From: Staphylococcus lloydii
GTDB lineage: Bacteria; Bacillota; Bacilli; Staphylococcales; Staphylococcaceae
NCBI RefSeq assembly: GCF_015775975.1
Contig: NZ_CP064056.1
Span: 1,178,001 to 1,242,000 of the forward strand
Reading direction: 5' to 3'
Length of the DNA: 64,000 nt
Shown: piece by piece, positions 51,685 to 59,432 of the stretch
Position numbering within the stretch: the stretch's first letter is position 1
Layout: every line of letters begins with the position of its first letter
Program-made: the position numbers and the translations under genes
The notes under the pieces: model-generated
Told to the model about the DNA's origin: nothing
Database searches by the model: none
What the model saw: only the letters and a program-made list of their open reading frames with translations

Positions 51685-52872
51685 ATGTTGAAAATATACA
51701 AAAAACTTAAGACATCTTTGAAATATTTAGACTTAGGCATTATTTGTTGCTTTATAATCTTGAGTATTATTGGCATAGTAATGGTTTACAGTGCAAGTAT
51801 GGTTTCAGCTTCAAAAGGTGCATTAACAGGTGGCGTGCCTATCGAAGCTAATTTTTTTATGAAAAGACAATTTATTTTTGCGGTACTTGGCTTTTTATTA
51901 ATTATATTTATAAGTGTTTATTTTAATATTAATGCTTTTAAAAAAAGTAATAATCAAAAATTAATAGTATTAGGAACCCTATTTCTATTATTTCTAACGC
52001 AATTGATAGGTAAAGACGTAAATGGTTCAAAAAACTGGATTAATTTAGGAATATTTAGTTTGCAATCCTCGGAATTCCTCAAATTGGCTGCCATTTTTTA
52101 TCTTGCTTTCATTCTTGATAAATTATTAAAAAATAATAAAAACTACAAATTGGTAAACTTGATTCCACCACTTGGTTTATTAGGAATAGGCTTAGTGTTT
52201 GTTCTAATGCAGGGCGATTTAGGCGGAACTTTACTAACAGTAGGCATTATTGCATCGATTCTATCGTATTCAGATATTAAAAATAAAATAAAGCTTCAAA
52301 TTATTTCAATTACTGCAATACCAACGATAATTTACATATTTTATACTTTAGTATTCGATGCTAATACGTTATATCGAATGAAGCGTATAAAAGTCGTGTT
52401 AGATCCTTTCAAATATGAAAATGGCGATGGTTATCAACTGACAAATGCACTTATATCAATCAGTAATGGTGGTGTATTTGGACGTGGATTAGGTAATGGT
52501 ATTTTAAAACTTGGATATTTACCTGAGCCTCATACAGATTTTATATTTACAGTAATTGCAGAAGAATTGGGTTTAGCAGGCGTAATATTTGTTTTGCTAT
52601 TATATGCATTTATCATATATAAAGGATTTTTTTACGCAAATAAAACAAATAATAATTTTTATAAGCTAATTTGTATTGGCGTAATTAGTTATTTATTTAT
52701 GCAAATATTTATTAACACTGGCGGCGTTTCTGGCTTAATTCCATTAACAGGGGTGACGTTACCATTACTTAGTTACGGTGGATCATCAATGTTAAGCGTC
52801 AGTCTAGCTATAGGAAGCATGTTAGCTGTTATTAGAGAAATAAAAAAAGATGAGCTAAAAGATAAAATTTGA
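51685..52872 (+). CDS. FtsW-type SEDS peptidoglycan glycosyltransferase
   Basis: A 395-residue protein with about ten TM helices. Family landmarks: VMVYSASMV (32-40), GSKNWINLG (114-122), QGDLGG (176-181), and the extracellular loop with HTDFIF (283-288) holding the conserved Asp285 considered catalytic in SEDS polymerases. It resembles staphylococcal FtsW more than RodA, including the KGALTGG insertion. S. aureus carries ftsW elsewhere (near pyc), so this may be a paralog polymerising lipid II. AGGAAAGG precedes the ATG. LCP gene follows at 41 bp; no class B PBP partner is nearby. Confidence 0.9.
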   Translation: MLKIYKKLKTSLKYLDLGIICCFIILSIIGIVMVYSASMVSASKGALTGGVPIEANFFMKRQFIFAVLGFLLIIFISVYFNINAFKKSNNQKLIVLGTLFLLFLTQLIGKDVNGSKNWINLGIFSLQSSEFLKLAAIFYLAFILDKLLKNNKNYKLVNLIPPLGLLGIGLVFVLMQGDLGGTLLTVGIIASILSYSDIKNKIKLQIISITAIPTIIYIFYTLVFDANTLYRMKRIKVVLDPFKYENGDGYQLTNALISISNGGVFGRGLGNGILKLGYLPEPHTDFIFTVIAEELGLAGVIFVLLLYAFIIYKGFFYANKTNNNFYKLICIGVISYLFMQIFINTGGVSGLIPLTGVTLPLLSYGGSSMLSVSLAIGSMLAVIREIKKDELKDKI

Positions 52873-52913
52873 AGTTAGTAGCTTAGAAGCAACAAAATAA
52901 AAGGAGTAACGTT

Positions 52914-53828
52914 ATGAAACTAACAAGAAAAGGTAAGTTTTTTATTATTGCTGGTATTATTCTAATCATTATTGTAGGTTACGCTGCATTTAAAATTATT
53001 CATTTAAATGCGGCGATACATGATTCGAATGATAATCGTGTAGAAACAAAAGCGACTAAAGAAAAAATTAAAAATAGCAAGCCACTCTCTATAGCAATAT
53101 TTGGCGTCGATTCCGATGCTAATCGCGCGAAAGAAAATATGGGTCAACGAACGGATACTATTTTAATCGCATCAATAAATCCCAAAACTAAGAAAACAAA
53201 ACTTATTTCAGTACCACGTGACATGGACGTACAGGTACCAGGAGTAAAAGGAAAGCAGAAAATAGCACATGCTTATGCTTTTGGCGGACCACAAAAAGCT
53301 ATTTCAACACTTAAGCAACAATTAAATGTACCAATTGATGGGTATATTACTGTCGATATGGATGGTTTTGAAAAAATGATTAATATATTCGATGGCGTTA
53401 CCGTAAAAAGTAATGCAACTTTTAGTTATAACGGTTCAAGTTTTAAAAAAGGTAAGAGTGTGACGCTAAAAGGAGAAAAAGCATTAAATTATGTTAGAAG
53501 TAGAGAACAAGTTGGTGCAGGTGGAGATGAAGGACGTACTGCAAGGCAACGTCAAATTATCGATGCTTTAGCTAAATCTGCAAGTGATTCTTTCAATATT
53601 TTTAAATTAAATAAAGTGTTAAAGGTTAGTGAGCAAAATGTAAAAACTGATCTGAGTCTTAATGATTTAAAAACCATTTATACTGATTACAAATATAGTG
53701 CACGGTCGATTGAAAAAATATCAATTAATGGTCAAAATTTAATTGAATCTGATGGCATTTGGTATTTTGAACCTGACAAAACAGACCTTACAAATAAAAT
53801 TAAGGCTTATAAAAATAATCTAAAGTAA
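52914..53828 (+). CDS. LytR-CpsA-Psr (LCP) family glycopolymer ligase
   Basis: A 304-residue membrane-anchored enzyme expected to attach undecaprenyl-linked glycopolymers such as wall teichoic acid to peptidoglycan outside the cell. One N-terminal TM helix (about 8-27) is followed by the LCP domain with GVDSD (64-68), RTDT (79-82), PRDM (101-104), RSR (195-197), GR (207-208) and RQRQ (211-214), the Arg/Asp set that binds pyrophosphate and Mg2+/Mn2+. AAGGAG precedes the ATG. It is co-transcribed with the SEDS gene and followed by a terminator. Confidence 0.92.
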   Translation: MKLTRKGKFFIIAGIILIIIVGYAAFKIIHLNAAIHDSNDNRVETKATKEKIKNSKPLSIAIFGVDSDANRAKENMGQRTDTILIASINPKTKKTKLISVPRDMDVQVPGVKGKQKIAHAYAFGGPQKAISTLKQQLNVPIDGYITVDMDGFEKMINIFDGVTVKSNATFSYNGSSFKKGKSVTLKGEKALNYVRSREQVGAGGDEGRTARQRQIIDALAKSASDSFNIFKLNKVLKVSEQNVKTDLSLNDLKTIYTDYKYSARSIEKISINGQNLIESDGIWYFEPDKTDLTNKIKAYKNNLK

Positions 53829-53850
53829 CAAAATTTAGGTATAAATAACA

Positions 53851-53899
53851 ATAATGGTAATTGCTATAAATTTTATAAAGCAATTATCATTATTTTTTT
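53851..53899 (+). terminator. Rho-independent terminator of the SEDS-LCP unit
   Basis: AATGGTAATTGCT (53853-53865) pairs with AGCAATTATCATT (53879-53891) with one wobble, followed by seven Ts. The remaining ~240 bp before the next gene is AT-rich with no ORF or RNA family I recognise. Confidence 0.88.
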
Positions 53900-54137
53900 G
53901 CAGTTATAAAGTTTTAATAGCTAATTTATAAGTAATTCAGCAATATTCTAATTTTACATAAAGGGGATATACACTGATTTTATAGTGGCACATATTTAAG
54001 AAGTTATAACTAGGTGAACCATGAACGAACGACAAATTTCTGGGTACTGAGTAATATTTATGTTGGTAGGGTAAATATATTTTGAAGTATAAAAGAAAGA
54101 AAAAGCTTCAAGATTACTGTTGGTTGGTGAATAATAT

Positions 54138-54569
54138 ATGCAAAACTGTTTGAAATTTCCTGTAACAATATTTGCAACGAGTTTAATCTTAACTATGTTA
54201 CTATATGTAATTTTTGTAATCACCGATTTAATTACGGGATTTTCTAATGCACCATTATTACTAAATATAGATTTTTTAGTAAATTACAAATTTATTAACA
54301 TATTCGAAGAACTAGTTATTCACTTTCTAATCACATTAACTATTGTTTGTTTTACTACTGTCGTCTACCTTAATTTTTATAAATTAAAGTTCTTGTATTT
54401 ATCCTGTTTAATGATAATTTTTATTATGCTATATCCTCTATTAATTTTATTATCTAAACGCCAGTTTTTTCATTATGATATTGGCGCACACATTGTTTGG
54501 ATAATTGCTCATTTAATGTTTATTGTGTTATTGAATTTTAGTGTAAAAAAATTAATAGTTAACATTTAA
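54138..54569 (+). CDS. Small polytopic membrane protein of unknown function
   Basis: A 143-residue, very hydrophobic protein with four predicted TM helices (about 8-33, 58-80, 84-106, 115-138) and short loops. I see no conserved motif and do not recognise the family. GGTTGGTGA lies seven bases before the ATG. Upstream DNA in the same frame has four stops in 39 codons, so there is no longer N-terminus. It is in the radC-mreC variable-looking stretch, and its AT content is higher than neighbouring core genes. Confidence 0.6.
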   Translation: MQNCLKFPVTIFATSLILTMLLYVIFVITDLITGFSNAPLLLNIDFLVNYKFINIFEELVIHFLITLTIVCFTTVVYLNFYKLKFLYLSCLMIIFIMLYPLLILLSKRQFFHYDIGAHIVWIIAHLMFIVLLNFSVKKLIVNI

Positions 54570-54703
54570 TAAACATAGAATGGTTACTATTTATAAAATA
54601 TTAAAGGTGCTAAATTATAAAATATTCAATAGCATGAAAGTGAATTATAAGTTAATATAGGTAGTGAATTGATTTATAAATGCGAGGGGAGAACAACAAT
54701 TAA

Positions 54704-55312
54704 ATGGCAAATTATCAGCATAACAATAACGCTAAAAAATCAAAATGGAATATAATTATGATTGTGGTAATCATCCTTGTATTTTTAGCATTAGTTTTTG
54801 CGTTATTCTTTGGCACTTATAGTTTTATAAAAAATAATGTAAATTTCAATACTCATCATTCACATTCAACAAATGACAGGGATAAAGATAATAGCGAACC
54901 TAAAGATGCACCTAAAATCAATGTGCTATCGTCTGAATTTAGCAATGATTTTATGCATACCGATCAACGCAATGGTTATCATGGCATTACAAAAGGGATG
55001 ACTAAAAAAGAAGTTGAAAAGAAATTAGGGCATACGAATCATATAGTTCCAATTTCGAGCATTAAAGCGCATAAATATGGAAGTATCGCTACATATTACA
55101 ATAAAGATGATAAAGTCGAACGCATCTTTGTAGTCCCTCAAAATGTGACGATTCAAAAATTCGAAAATTACTATGGTCAAGCTACGATTTCATATAACCA
55201 AAGTGGTAAGGTATATGACAGTAATCCAAATAATAGTTTTACAGTTAAAGTGTTTACTAATAAAAATGATAAAGTTACTGGTATAGAAAATGTAGATCAA
55301 ATTGCACGATAA
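54704..55312 (+). CDS. Membrane-anchored extracytoplasmic protein, function unknown
   Basis: A 202-residue protein with a basic N-terminus, one TM helix (about 18-42) and a His/Ser/Asp-rich linker (about 52-70). A folded outer domain starts near residue 75 and contains GITKGMTKKEVEKKLGHTN. That MTKxEVxKxLG stretch recalls the small BamE/SmpA-like and DUF domains found on Gram-positive surface proteins, but the similarity is by eye. Topology suggests exposure to the wall. GAGGGGAG lies 13 bases upstream, a long spacing, so the start is a little uncertain. Confidence 0.7.
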   Translation: MANYQHNNNAKKSKWNIIMIVVIILVFLALVFALFFGTYSFIKNNVNFNTHHSHSTNDRDKDNSEPKDAPKINVLSSEFSNDFMHTDQRNGYHGITKGMTKKEVEKKLGHTNHIVPISSIKAHKYGSIATYYNKDDKVERIFVVPQNVTIQKFENYYGQATISYNQSGKVYDSNPNNSFTVKVFTNKNDKVTGIENVDQIAR

Positions 55313-55375
55313 TCACTGACCTACATTGTGGTTTAGTGAAAACCTATCTTTAAGTATTATAAAAGGAAGCTTTAG

Positions 55376-55543
55376 ATGTTAAATTTAAAATCATTATTTT
55401 TGTTGATATTTATAATTATTGCAGTTATCACAATTGTGTGCTCAATTTTAACTAATAATTATACTATGGCACTCATTACCGCTGTTGTTTCATTTTTAGT
55501 GGTTATAGATTTTATTGTGCGTACTATTAAAAATAAATTGTAA
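55376..55543 (+). CDS. Small hydrophobic protein, 55 residues
   Basis: A short ORF with ATG at 55376, a good RBS (AAAAGGAAG, six bases upstream) and TAA at 55541-55543. The product has two TM helices (about 5-24 and 29-48) and a basic tail ending RTIKNKL. A strong terminator follows 13 bp later, supporting a real transcript. No known family is recognised; small two-helix proteins of this kind occur widely in staphylococci. Confidence 0.6.
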   Translation: MLNLKSLFLLIFIIIAVITIVCSILTNNYTMALITAVVSFLVVIDFIVRTIKNKL

Positions 55544-55556
55544 ATAGTTATATTTA

Positions 55557-55588
55557 AACCAAATGTTAGCATAACATTTGGTTTTTTA
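55557..55588 (+). terminator. Rho-independent terminator after the 55-residue ORF
   Basis: A perfect 12-bp stem (55557-55568/55572-55583) with a 3-nt loop, then TTTTTATT. Confidence 0.9.
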
Positions 55589-55682
55589 TTACTTATACAT
55601 TTGATACTCACGTTTTGTTTCTCTTCAATCGTTTTTGAAATTATTATATAATAATGTAGTATTTCATTTAGGAGGTTACATC

Positions 55683-55976
55683 ATGAATTTAGTCATCTTA
55701 TTAGGTGTATTGGCGCCTGTTATATACTTAATGGTAAAAGTCGTAGCGGATACATTTATAAATAAAAAAATCATAATAAATACTTTGGTAATTGCTATGA
55801 TGGGTATGTTGTTGTCAACAATTGCCATAGTAGTTATTAATAAGACAATGCATTTATCTTATTATATTGTAGCTAGTTTTTTTGTGGGCGTCATATGGGG
55901 GATTATTTTATGTGGATGCTGCTATTGTTATCAAAAATTAAATCGTACATTTAATGATAAGAAAAAGAATATATAA
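55683..55976 (+). CDS. Small membrane protein, 97 residues
   Basis: Three predicted TM helices (about 3-23, 30-52, 58-82), a Cys-rich end of the last helix (CGCCYC) and a basic tail. ATG at 55683 follows AGGAGG; an in-frame ATG at 55635 would put this RBS inside the gene. I do not recognise a family. It faces the minus-strand gene downstream, with a hairpin between them. Confidence 0.6.
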   Translation: MNLVILLGVLAPVIYLMVKVVADTFINKKIIINTLVIAMMGMLLSTIAIVVINKTMHLSYYIVASFFVGVIWGIILCGCCYCYQKLNRTFNDKKKNI

Positions 55977-55982
55977 TAAAAT

Positions 55983-56019
55983 AACAACGTTTCCGAAAAT
56001 GTTAAGAGGAAACGTTGTT
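55983..56019 (-). terminator. Hairpin between convergent small membrane genes
   Basis: Perfect 12-bp stem AACAACGTTTCC (55983-55994)/GGAAACGTTGTT (56008-56019). The minus strand continues ATTTTATT, making it a better terminator for the minus-strand gene. Confidence 0.65.
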
Positions 56020-56025
56020 AATAGT

Positions 56026-56208
56026 TTAAAACTGAATTAAATTGAAATATTGATGGAAATGGTCCATAATCCATAATACTCCTTGGTATCCTAAATAAAT
56101 ACATAGTATGATAATACCAACTGAGATTAGGAAACGTAATATTGATAAGCCAACTTTAAAAAATAAAATGACTAATAACGCGATTAATATAATCGATAGA
56201 ATGCTCAT
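56026..56208 (-). CDS. Small hydrophobic protein, 60 residues
   Basis: Minus-strand ORF with ATG at 56208 preceded by GGGAGTG at six bases; the GTG at 56217 overlaps that RBS. Two TM helices (about 3-20 and 25-50) and an aromatic C-terminus (DHFHQYFNLIQF). No known domain. A hairpin follows its stop. Confidence 0.6.
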   Translation of the reverse strand: MSILSIILIALLVILFFKVGLSILRFLISVGIIILCIYLGYQGVLWIMDHFHQYFNLIQF

Positions 56209-56349
56209 CTTGTTCACTCCCTTTAGTAATATTTTACTATTTTATAGCTACGCTAACATCGGTCTCAAGTTAGGATTTAAATAAGCCTACGGTCTGATTA
56301 CAAATATAAATATAATAAATTATAATTCATTTGAAAAGGAGGTTATTGA

Positions 56350-56808
56350 ATGAGGTTTATTTTCGGTGTTATAAAAAATATTATAGCAGTAGTTGCTATA
56401 ATAGCTATCGTCTTTTTTGCTTTGAAATATGCGCCGTTCTTAAAAGAGCAAGAATGGAATCCTCTTCATGAAAATAGGCCTACATTTAAAGATAGCCCTG
56501 CCGACCCACAAATGAGTAATGGCAAGCGTTACTCGCTAGAAAGTAATGATCTATTAAATAATGTGCCACCAAGTCAAAGTAAAAAGGTTTTTGATTGGAT
56601 TGATAAAAAAGAGTTTATGTCTGTCTCAGGATTAGAACGTATGGGATATAATGATAAGTATATTGCAGGACAAAGGCAAGACAAATTTGTAATCTATAAA
56701 TTTGGTTCGGATTCTATGCGCGTATATACTACCGAGATAGAAATGGAACAAGATTTAGCTAAACTAGGACAACACATCACATTAAAACCACGACAATCAT
56801 ATGAGTAA
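56350..56808 (+). CDS. DUF4930-like membrane-anchored protein
   Basis: A 152-residue protein with one N-terminal TM helix (about 6-25) and a soluble part with FDWIDKKEFMSVSGLERMGY and an IYKFGSDSMRVYTTEIEMEQDL region. It resembles the staphylococcal DUF4930 family by memory; function unknown. AAAGGAGG precedes the ATG. The outer domain likely faces the wall side. It is next to mreCD but there is no direct evidence of a morphogenesis role. Confidence 0.7.
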   Translation: MRFIFGVIKNIIAVVAIIAIVFFALKYAPFLKEQEWNPLHENRPTFKDSPADPQMSNGKRYSLESNDLLNNVPPSQSKKVFDWIDKKEFMSVSGLERMGYNDKYIAGQRQDKFVIYKFGSDSMRVYTTEIEMEQDLAKLGQHITLKPRQSYE

Positions 56809-56877
56809 TGCGTTTGAATTTAAAAAACAAATGCGTTACCTTTATAGTGTAAATAGAAAAAAGGTTGGTGTCTAAAT

Positions 56878-57039
56878 ATGAGTGAAGAATCTAAAGAGAA
56901 AAAAGCTGACGAACAAGCTAAAGCACAAAACTTATTCGCACGTTGGCGTAAAGAAGAAACGTTGTATAAAGAAGACGAGAAAGATTCACAAGATAACGAT
57001 AACGACGAAGCGAACACTGATAAGAAGAATGAAGATTAA
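56878..57039 (+). CDS. Small acidic, highly charged protein, 53 residues
   Basis: ATG at 56878 with AAGGTTGGTG upstream and TAA at 57037-57039, followed within 10 bp by a terminator. The product is Lys/Glu-rich at the N-terminus with one aromatic patch (NLFARWRKEETLY, about 18-30) and an Asp/Asn/Glu-rich tail, probably disordered. No known family. The strong antisense frame bias and terminator support a gene. Confidence 0.6.
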   Translation: MSEESKEKKADEQAKAQNLFARWRKEETLYKEDEKDSQDNDNDEANTDKKNED

Positions 57040-57046
57040 TGATTAA

Positions 57047-57080
57047 AAGGACTTGGTAACCCAAGTTCTTTTTTATTTTT
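57047..57080 (+). terminator. Terminator upstream of mreC
   Basis: AGGACTTGG pairs with CCAAGTTCT (one G-U) around TAAC, followed by a T tract. Confidence 0.85.
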
Positions 57081-57132
57081 ATAAAAATTTACTAAACATT
57101 AACTACTTTACTGCGCTTTTATTTTTGAATGT

Positions 57133-57141
57133 TGTTATAAT
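57133..57141 (+). promoter_or_regulatory. Predicted extended -10 promoter of mreCD
   Basis: TG-T-TATAAT (57133-57141) has no good -35. A transcript from here would have a leader of about 160 nt before mreC, in which I see no known RNA family. Confidence 0.45.
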
Positions 57142-57307
57142 AAAAGTAATCATTTTATTCAATGAAGTGGTCCAATGACATTAACTAAAATATTGTCGGT
57201 TAAAGAAAGTATTTGTGAATATTAAAGTAACACTTTATTTCGCATCATGAGTAATATAAAATGATAAGTGATTATAAAATTATAGTGTGCTAATTGAGGT
57301 GTTTAGT

Positions 57308-58150
57308 TTGTCGAAGTTTTTTAAAAATAACAAATTGGTTGTTATTTTATGTGCAATAATTATATTCATATCCTTAATTGGAATATCATTAAGGTCTCAA
57401 TCTCAATCGCATGCTGAACAGTATGTTGGAGATTCAGTTTCATTTGGTCAACGCGTAGTTAGTTATCCTGTCCAATTCGTTACTGGCTATATTGATGATT
57501 TATTCATGAGCAATAATGATAAAAAGCCGTCGAATAAAGAAAAGCAATTACAGGCAGAAAATGAGCGTTTGAAAGCAGAAAATAAAAAATATAAAAAAGA
57601 ATTGGATGTTGAGGATATTTCAAAGTACGATCCTATCTCAAGTACCGTTATTTCTAGAAATCCAGATCAATGGATGAATACTTTGGTTATTAATAAAGGT
57701 TCAAAAAACGGTGTTAAAAGTAATATGGCGGTTATGACGTCTGAAGGATTAGTAGGTAGAATTTCGAAGGTAAACCAATTTTCTTCACAAGTTGACTTAG
57801 TTTCTACGAATACACGTTCAAATCGTTTGTCTGTAAATATCCAGCATGATGGTAATAATGTATTTGGCCTAGTAGATCAATATGACGCCAAAAATCAAGA
57901 GTTAGTGATTTCTGATATTAATAATAAAGATAAAGTTAAAAAAGGCGATAAAGTCGTTACAAGTGGTTTAGCTGATCAATTACCAAGTAATTTATACATA
58001 GGTGAAGTTACTAAAGTTGAAAATGATAAATACGGACTTTCTAAAGAAGTTAAAGTTAAACCGGCAGCATCACTTTCAGACTTGAATCATGTTTATGTAG
58101 CAAAGAGAGATGCCCAATCCGTACCTGATAACGAAAGTGGTGTTAATTAA
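57308..58150 (+). CDS. mreC: Cell shape-determining protein MreC
   Basis: A 280-residue bitopic protein. TM helix about 10-30, coiled coil about 75-108 (Glu/Lys heptads including QAENERLKAEN), then the two beta-barrel MreC domain. TTG at 57308 with TTGAGGTG six bases upstream gives MSKFFKNNK, the staphylococcal N-terminus; the GTG at 57287 lies before the RBS. MreC organises elongation synthases in rods and its role in cocci is limited. Overlaps mreD by one base. Confidence 0.95.
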   Translation: MSKFFKNNKLVVILCAIIIFISLIGISLRSQSQSHAEQYVGDSVSFGQRVVSYPVQFVTGYIDDLFMSNNDKKPSNKEKQLQAENERLKAENKKYKKELDVEDISKYDPISSTVISRNPDQWMNTLVINKGSKNGVKSNMAVMTSEGLVGRISKVNQFSSQVDLVSTNTRSNRLSVNIQHDGNNVFGLVDQYDAKNQELVISDINNKDKVKKGDKVVTSGLADQLPSNLYIGEVTKVENDKYGLSKEVKVKPAASLSDLNHVYVAKRDAQSVPDNESGVN

Positions 58151-58674
58151 TGAGAGTATTTTACTACTTTTTAATTGGCGTTATTTTATTTTATATTGAC
58201 ACTGTCATTGGCTTAATTATTCCAATGCATATCGGAAACAAAGACATTATATTTGTCCCACATTTAACGTTAATGTACTTATTAATAATATGTGTATTTC
58301 GAAGTTTTGGCGTTTCGATTATATTAGCAATAGTGCTAGGTGCAATAACAGATCTTTATTTTGGTAGTTTTTATGGATTGTATTTGTTTGGTTACATTTT
58401 ATTAGTCGTAATCATGGACTTCTTTTTCAAAGTCTTTTACCGAGATAATTCAATGCTCTTTTTAATTATATTGTTGAGTACAGTAGTGATGGAAGTTTAT
58501 GTAGCATTAATATATTCGGTTTTAGGACTCGTACAATTCATGTTTATTGATTTTATTTTATTAAGATTAATACCAACGATTATTTTAAATTTAATATTAT
58601 TAATAATGTTATATCCATTAATAACTAAATTTTTTAGAAAAACACAATTGAAGATTGACACCAATCAGCGCTAA
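58150..58674 (+). CDS. mreD: Cell shape-determining protein MreD
   Basis: A 174-residue integral membrane protein with five to six TM helices and the usual acidic/aromatic helix segment (AITDLYFGSFYG). It partners MreC and SEDS synthases. Start overlaps the mreC stop (TAATG), so the two are coupled. The rplU promoter begins inside its last codons. Confidence 0.94.
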   Translation: MRVFYYFLIGVILFYIDTVIGLIIPMHIGNKDIIFVPHLTLMYLLIICVFRSFGVSIILAIVLGAITDLYFGSFYGLYLFGYILLVVIMDFFFKVFYRDNSMLFLIILLSTVVMEVYVALIYSVLGLVQFMFIDFILLRLIPTIILNLILLIMLYPLITKFFRKTQLKIDTNQR

Positions 58675-58683
58675 TGCTAAAAT
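58655..58683 (+). promoter_or_regulatory. Predicted promoter of rplU-prp-rpmA
   Basis: TTGACA (58655-58660), a 17-bp spacer and extended -10 TG-C-TAAAAT (58675-58683), straddling the mreD stop codon. Confidence 0.8.
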
Positions 58684-58689
58684 GCAGTA

Positions 58690-58779
58690 GTTGAGTAGTT
58701 TCTGGCTACATACAACCGCTCGAATTCAGGTTTAAGTACGCTTATGTCACCTGATTTTGGCGTGACTTATAATATAGGA
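58690..58779 (+). ncRNA. L21 ribosomal leader
   Basis: About 90 nt between mreD and rplU with GC-rich paired segments (such as CAGGTTTAAGTACGC and GTCACCTGA) in otherwise AT-rich DNA. Position and appearance fit the L21_leader family that precedes rplU in Firmicutes, thought to mediate autogenous control. I matched it by context and not by full structure. Confidence 0.7.
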
Positions 58780-58789
58780 GGTGCAAAGT

Positions 58790-59098
58790 ATGTTTGCTAT
58801 TATTGAAACAGGTGGAAAACAAATCAAAGTAGAAGAAGGCCAAGAAATTTTCGTTGAAAAATTAGACGTTAATGAAGGTGAAGCTTTCACATTTGATAAA
58901 GTATTATTTGTAGGTGGCGACTCAGTTAAAGTTGGTGCGCCAACAGTTGAAGGTGCTACAGTTAACGCTACAGTAAGTAAGCACGGTCGTGGTAAAAAAA
59001 TCACAGTCTTCACTTACAAACGTCGTAAAGACTCAAAACGTAAAAAAGGACATCGTCAACCTTACACAAAACTAACAATTGATAAAATTAACGCGTAA
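58790..59098 (+). CDS. rplU: Ribosomal protein L21
   Basis: A 102-residue 50S protein starting [11 protein letters not shown], with the basic C-terminal [17 protein letters not shown] stretch. AGGAGGTG is seven bases before ATG 58790; the GTG at 58781 overlaps it. First gene of rplU-prp-rpmA. Confidence 0.98.
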   Translation: MFAIIETGGKQIKVEEGQEIFVEKLDVNEGEAFTFDKVLFVGGDSVKVGAPTVEGATVNATVSKHGRGKKITVFTYKRRKDSKRKKGHRQPYTKLTIDKINA

Positions 59099-59100
59099 TT

Positions 59101-59421
59101 ATGATTACTGTTGATGTAGCTTTAAATAGCGAAGGTCAAGTAACAGACGTAATTATGGACGGCCATGCAGATCATGGCGACTATGGTCATGACATAGTAT
59201 GTGCAGGTGCTTCAGCCGTGCTATTCGGCAGTGTTAATGCTATTATGGGGTTAACATCTGAGAAACCGGATATAGATTATGAAGAAGACGGTGGTCATTT
59301 TCATATACGCAGTGTTGATACAAATAATGAACAGGCACAGTTAATTCTTCAAGCTATGTTAGTATCATTACAAACAATAGAAGAAGAATATCATGAGAAT
59401 ATTAGATTAAATTACAAGTGA
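59101..59421 (+). CDS. prp: Ribosomal-processing cysteine protease Prp
   Basis: A 106-residue protease that trims the N-terminal extension of L27, an essential step in S. aureus. Catalytic H22 and C34 are seen in [25 protein letters not shown] sequence (H22 after DG, C34 before AGAS). It lies two bases after rplU and just before its substrate gene rpmA. There is no strong RBS, so translation is probably coupled to rplU. Confidence 0.95.
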   Translation: MITVDVALNSEGQVTDVIMDGHADHGDYGHDIVCAGASAVLFGSVNAIMGLTSEKPDIDYEEDGGHFHIRSVDTNNEQAQLILQAMLVSLQTIEEEYHENIRLNYK

Positions 59422-59432
59422 GGTGCAATTCA

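Noticed and set aside
54021..54137. Possible decayed N-terminus (MNERQISGY, then stops) in frame with the gene at 54138
   Set aside because: Four in-frame stops in 39 codons is near what AT-rich non-coding DNA gives, and the gene at 54138 has its own RBS.
53996..54223. 75-codon minus-strand ORF upstream of the 143-residue membrane gene
   Set aside because: No RBS, and it runs antisense into a gene with better support.
54590..54626. Two 12-bp direct repeats TTATAAAATATT
   Set aside because: Pure A/T words in an AT-rich gap; too likely by chance.
56800..56858. Pair of AATGCGTT words flanking an A/T stretch after the DUF4930-like gene
   Set aside because: Only pairs with G-U wobbles and has no T tract, so it is not a convincing terminator.
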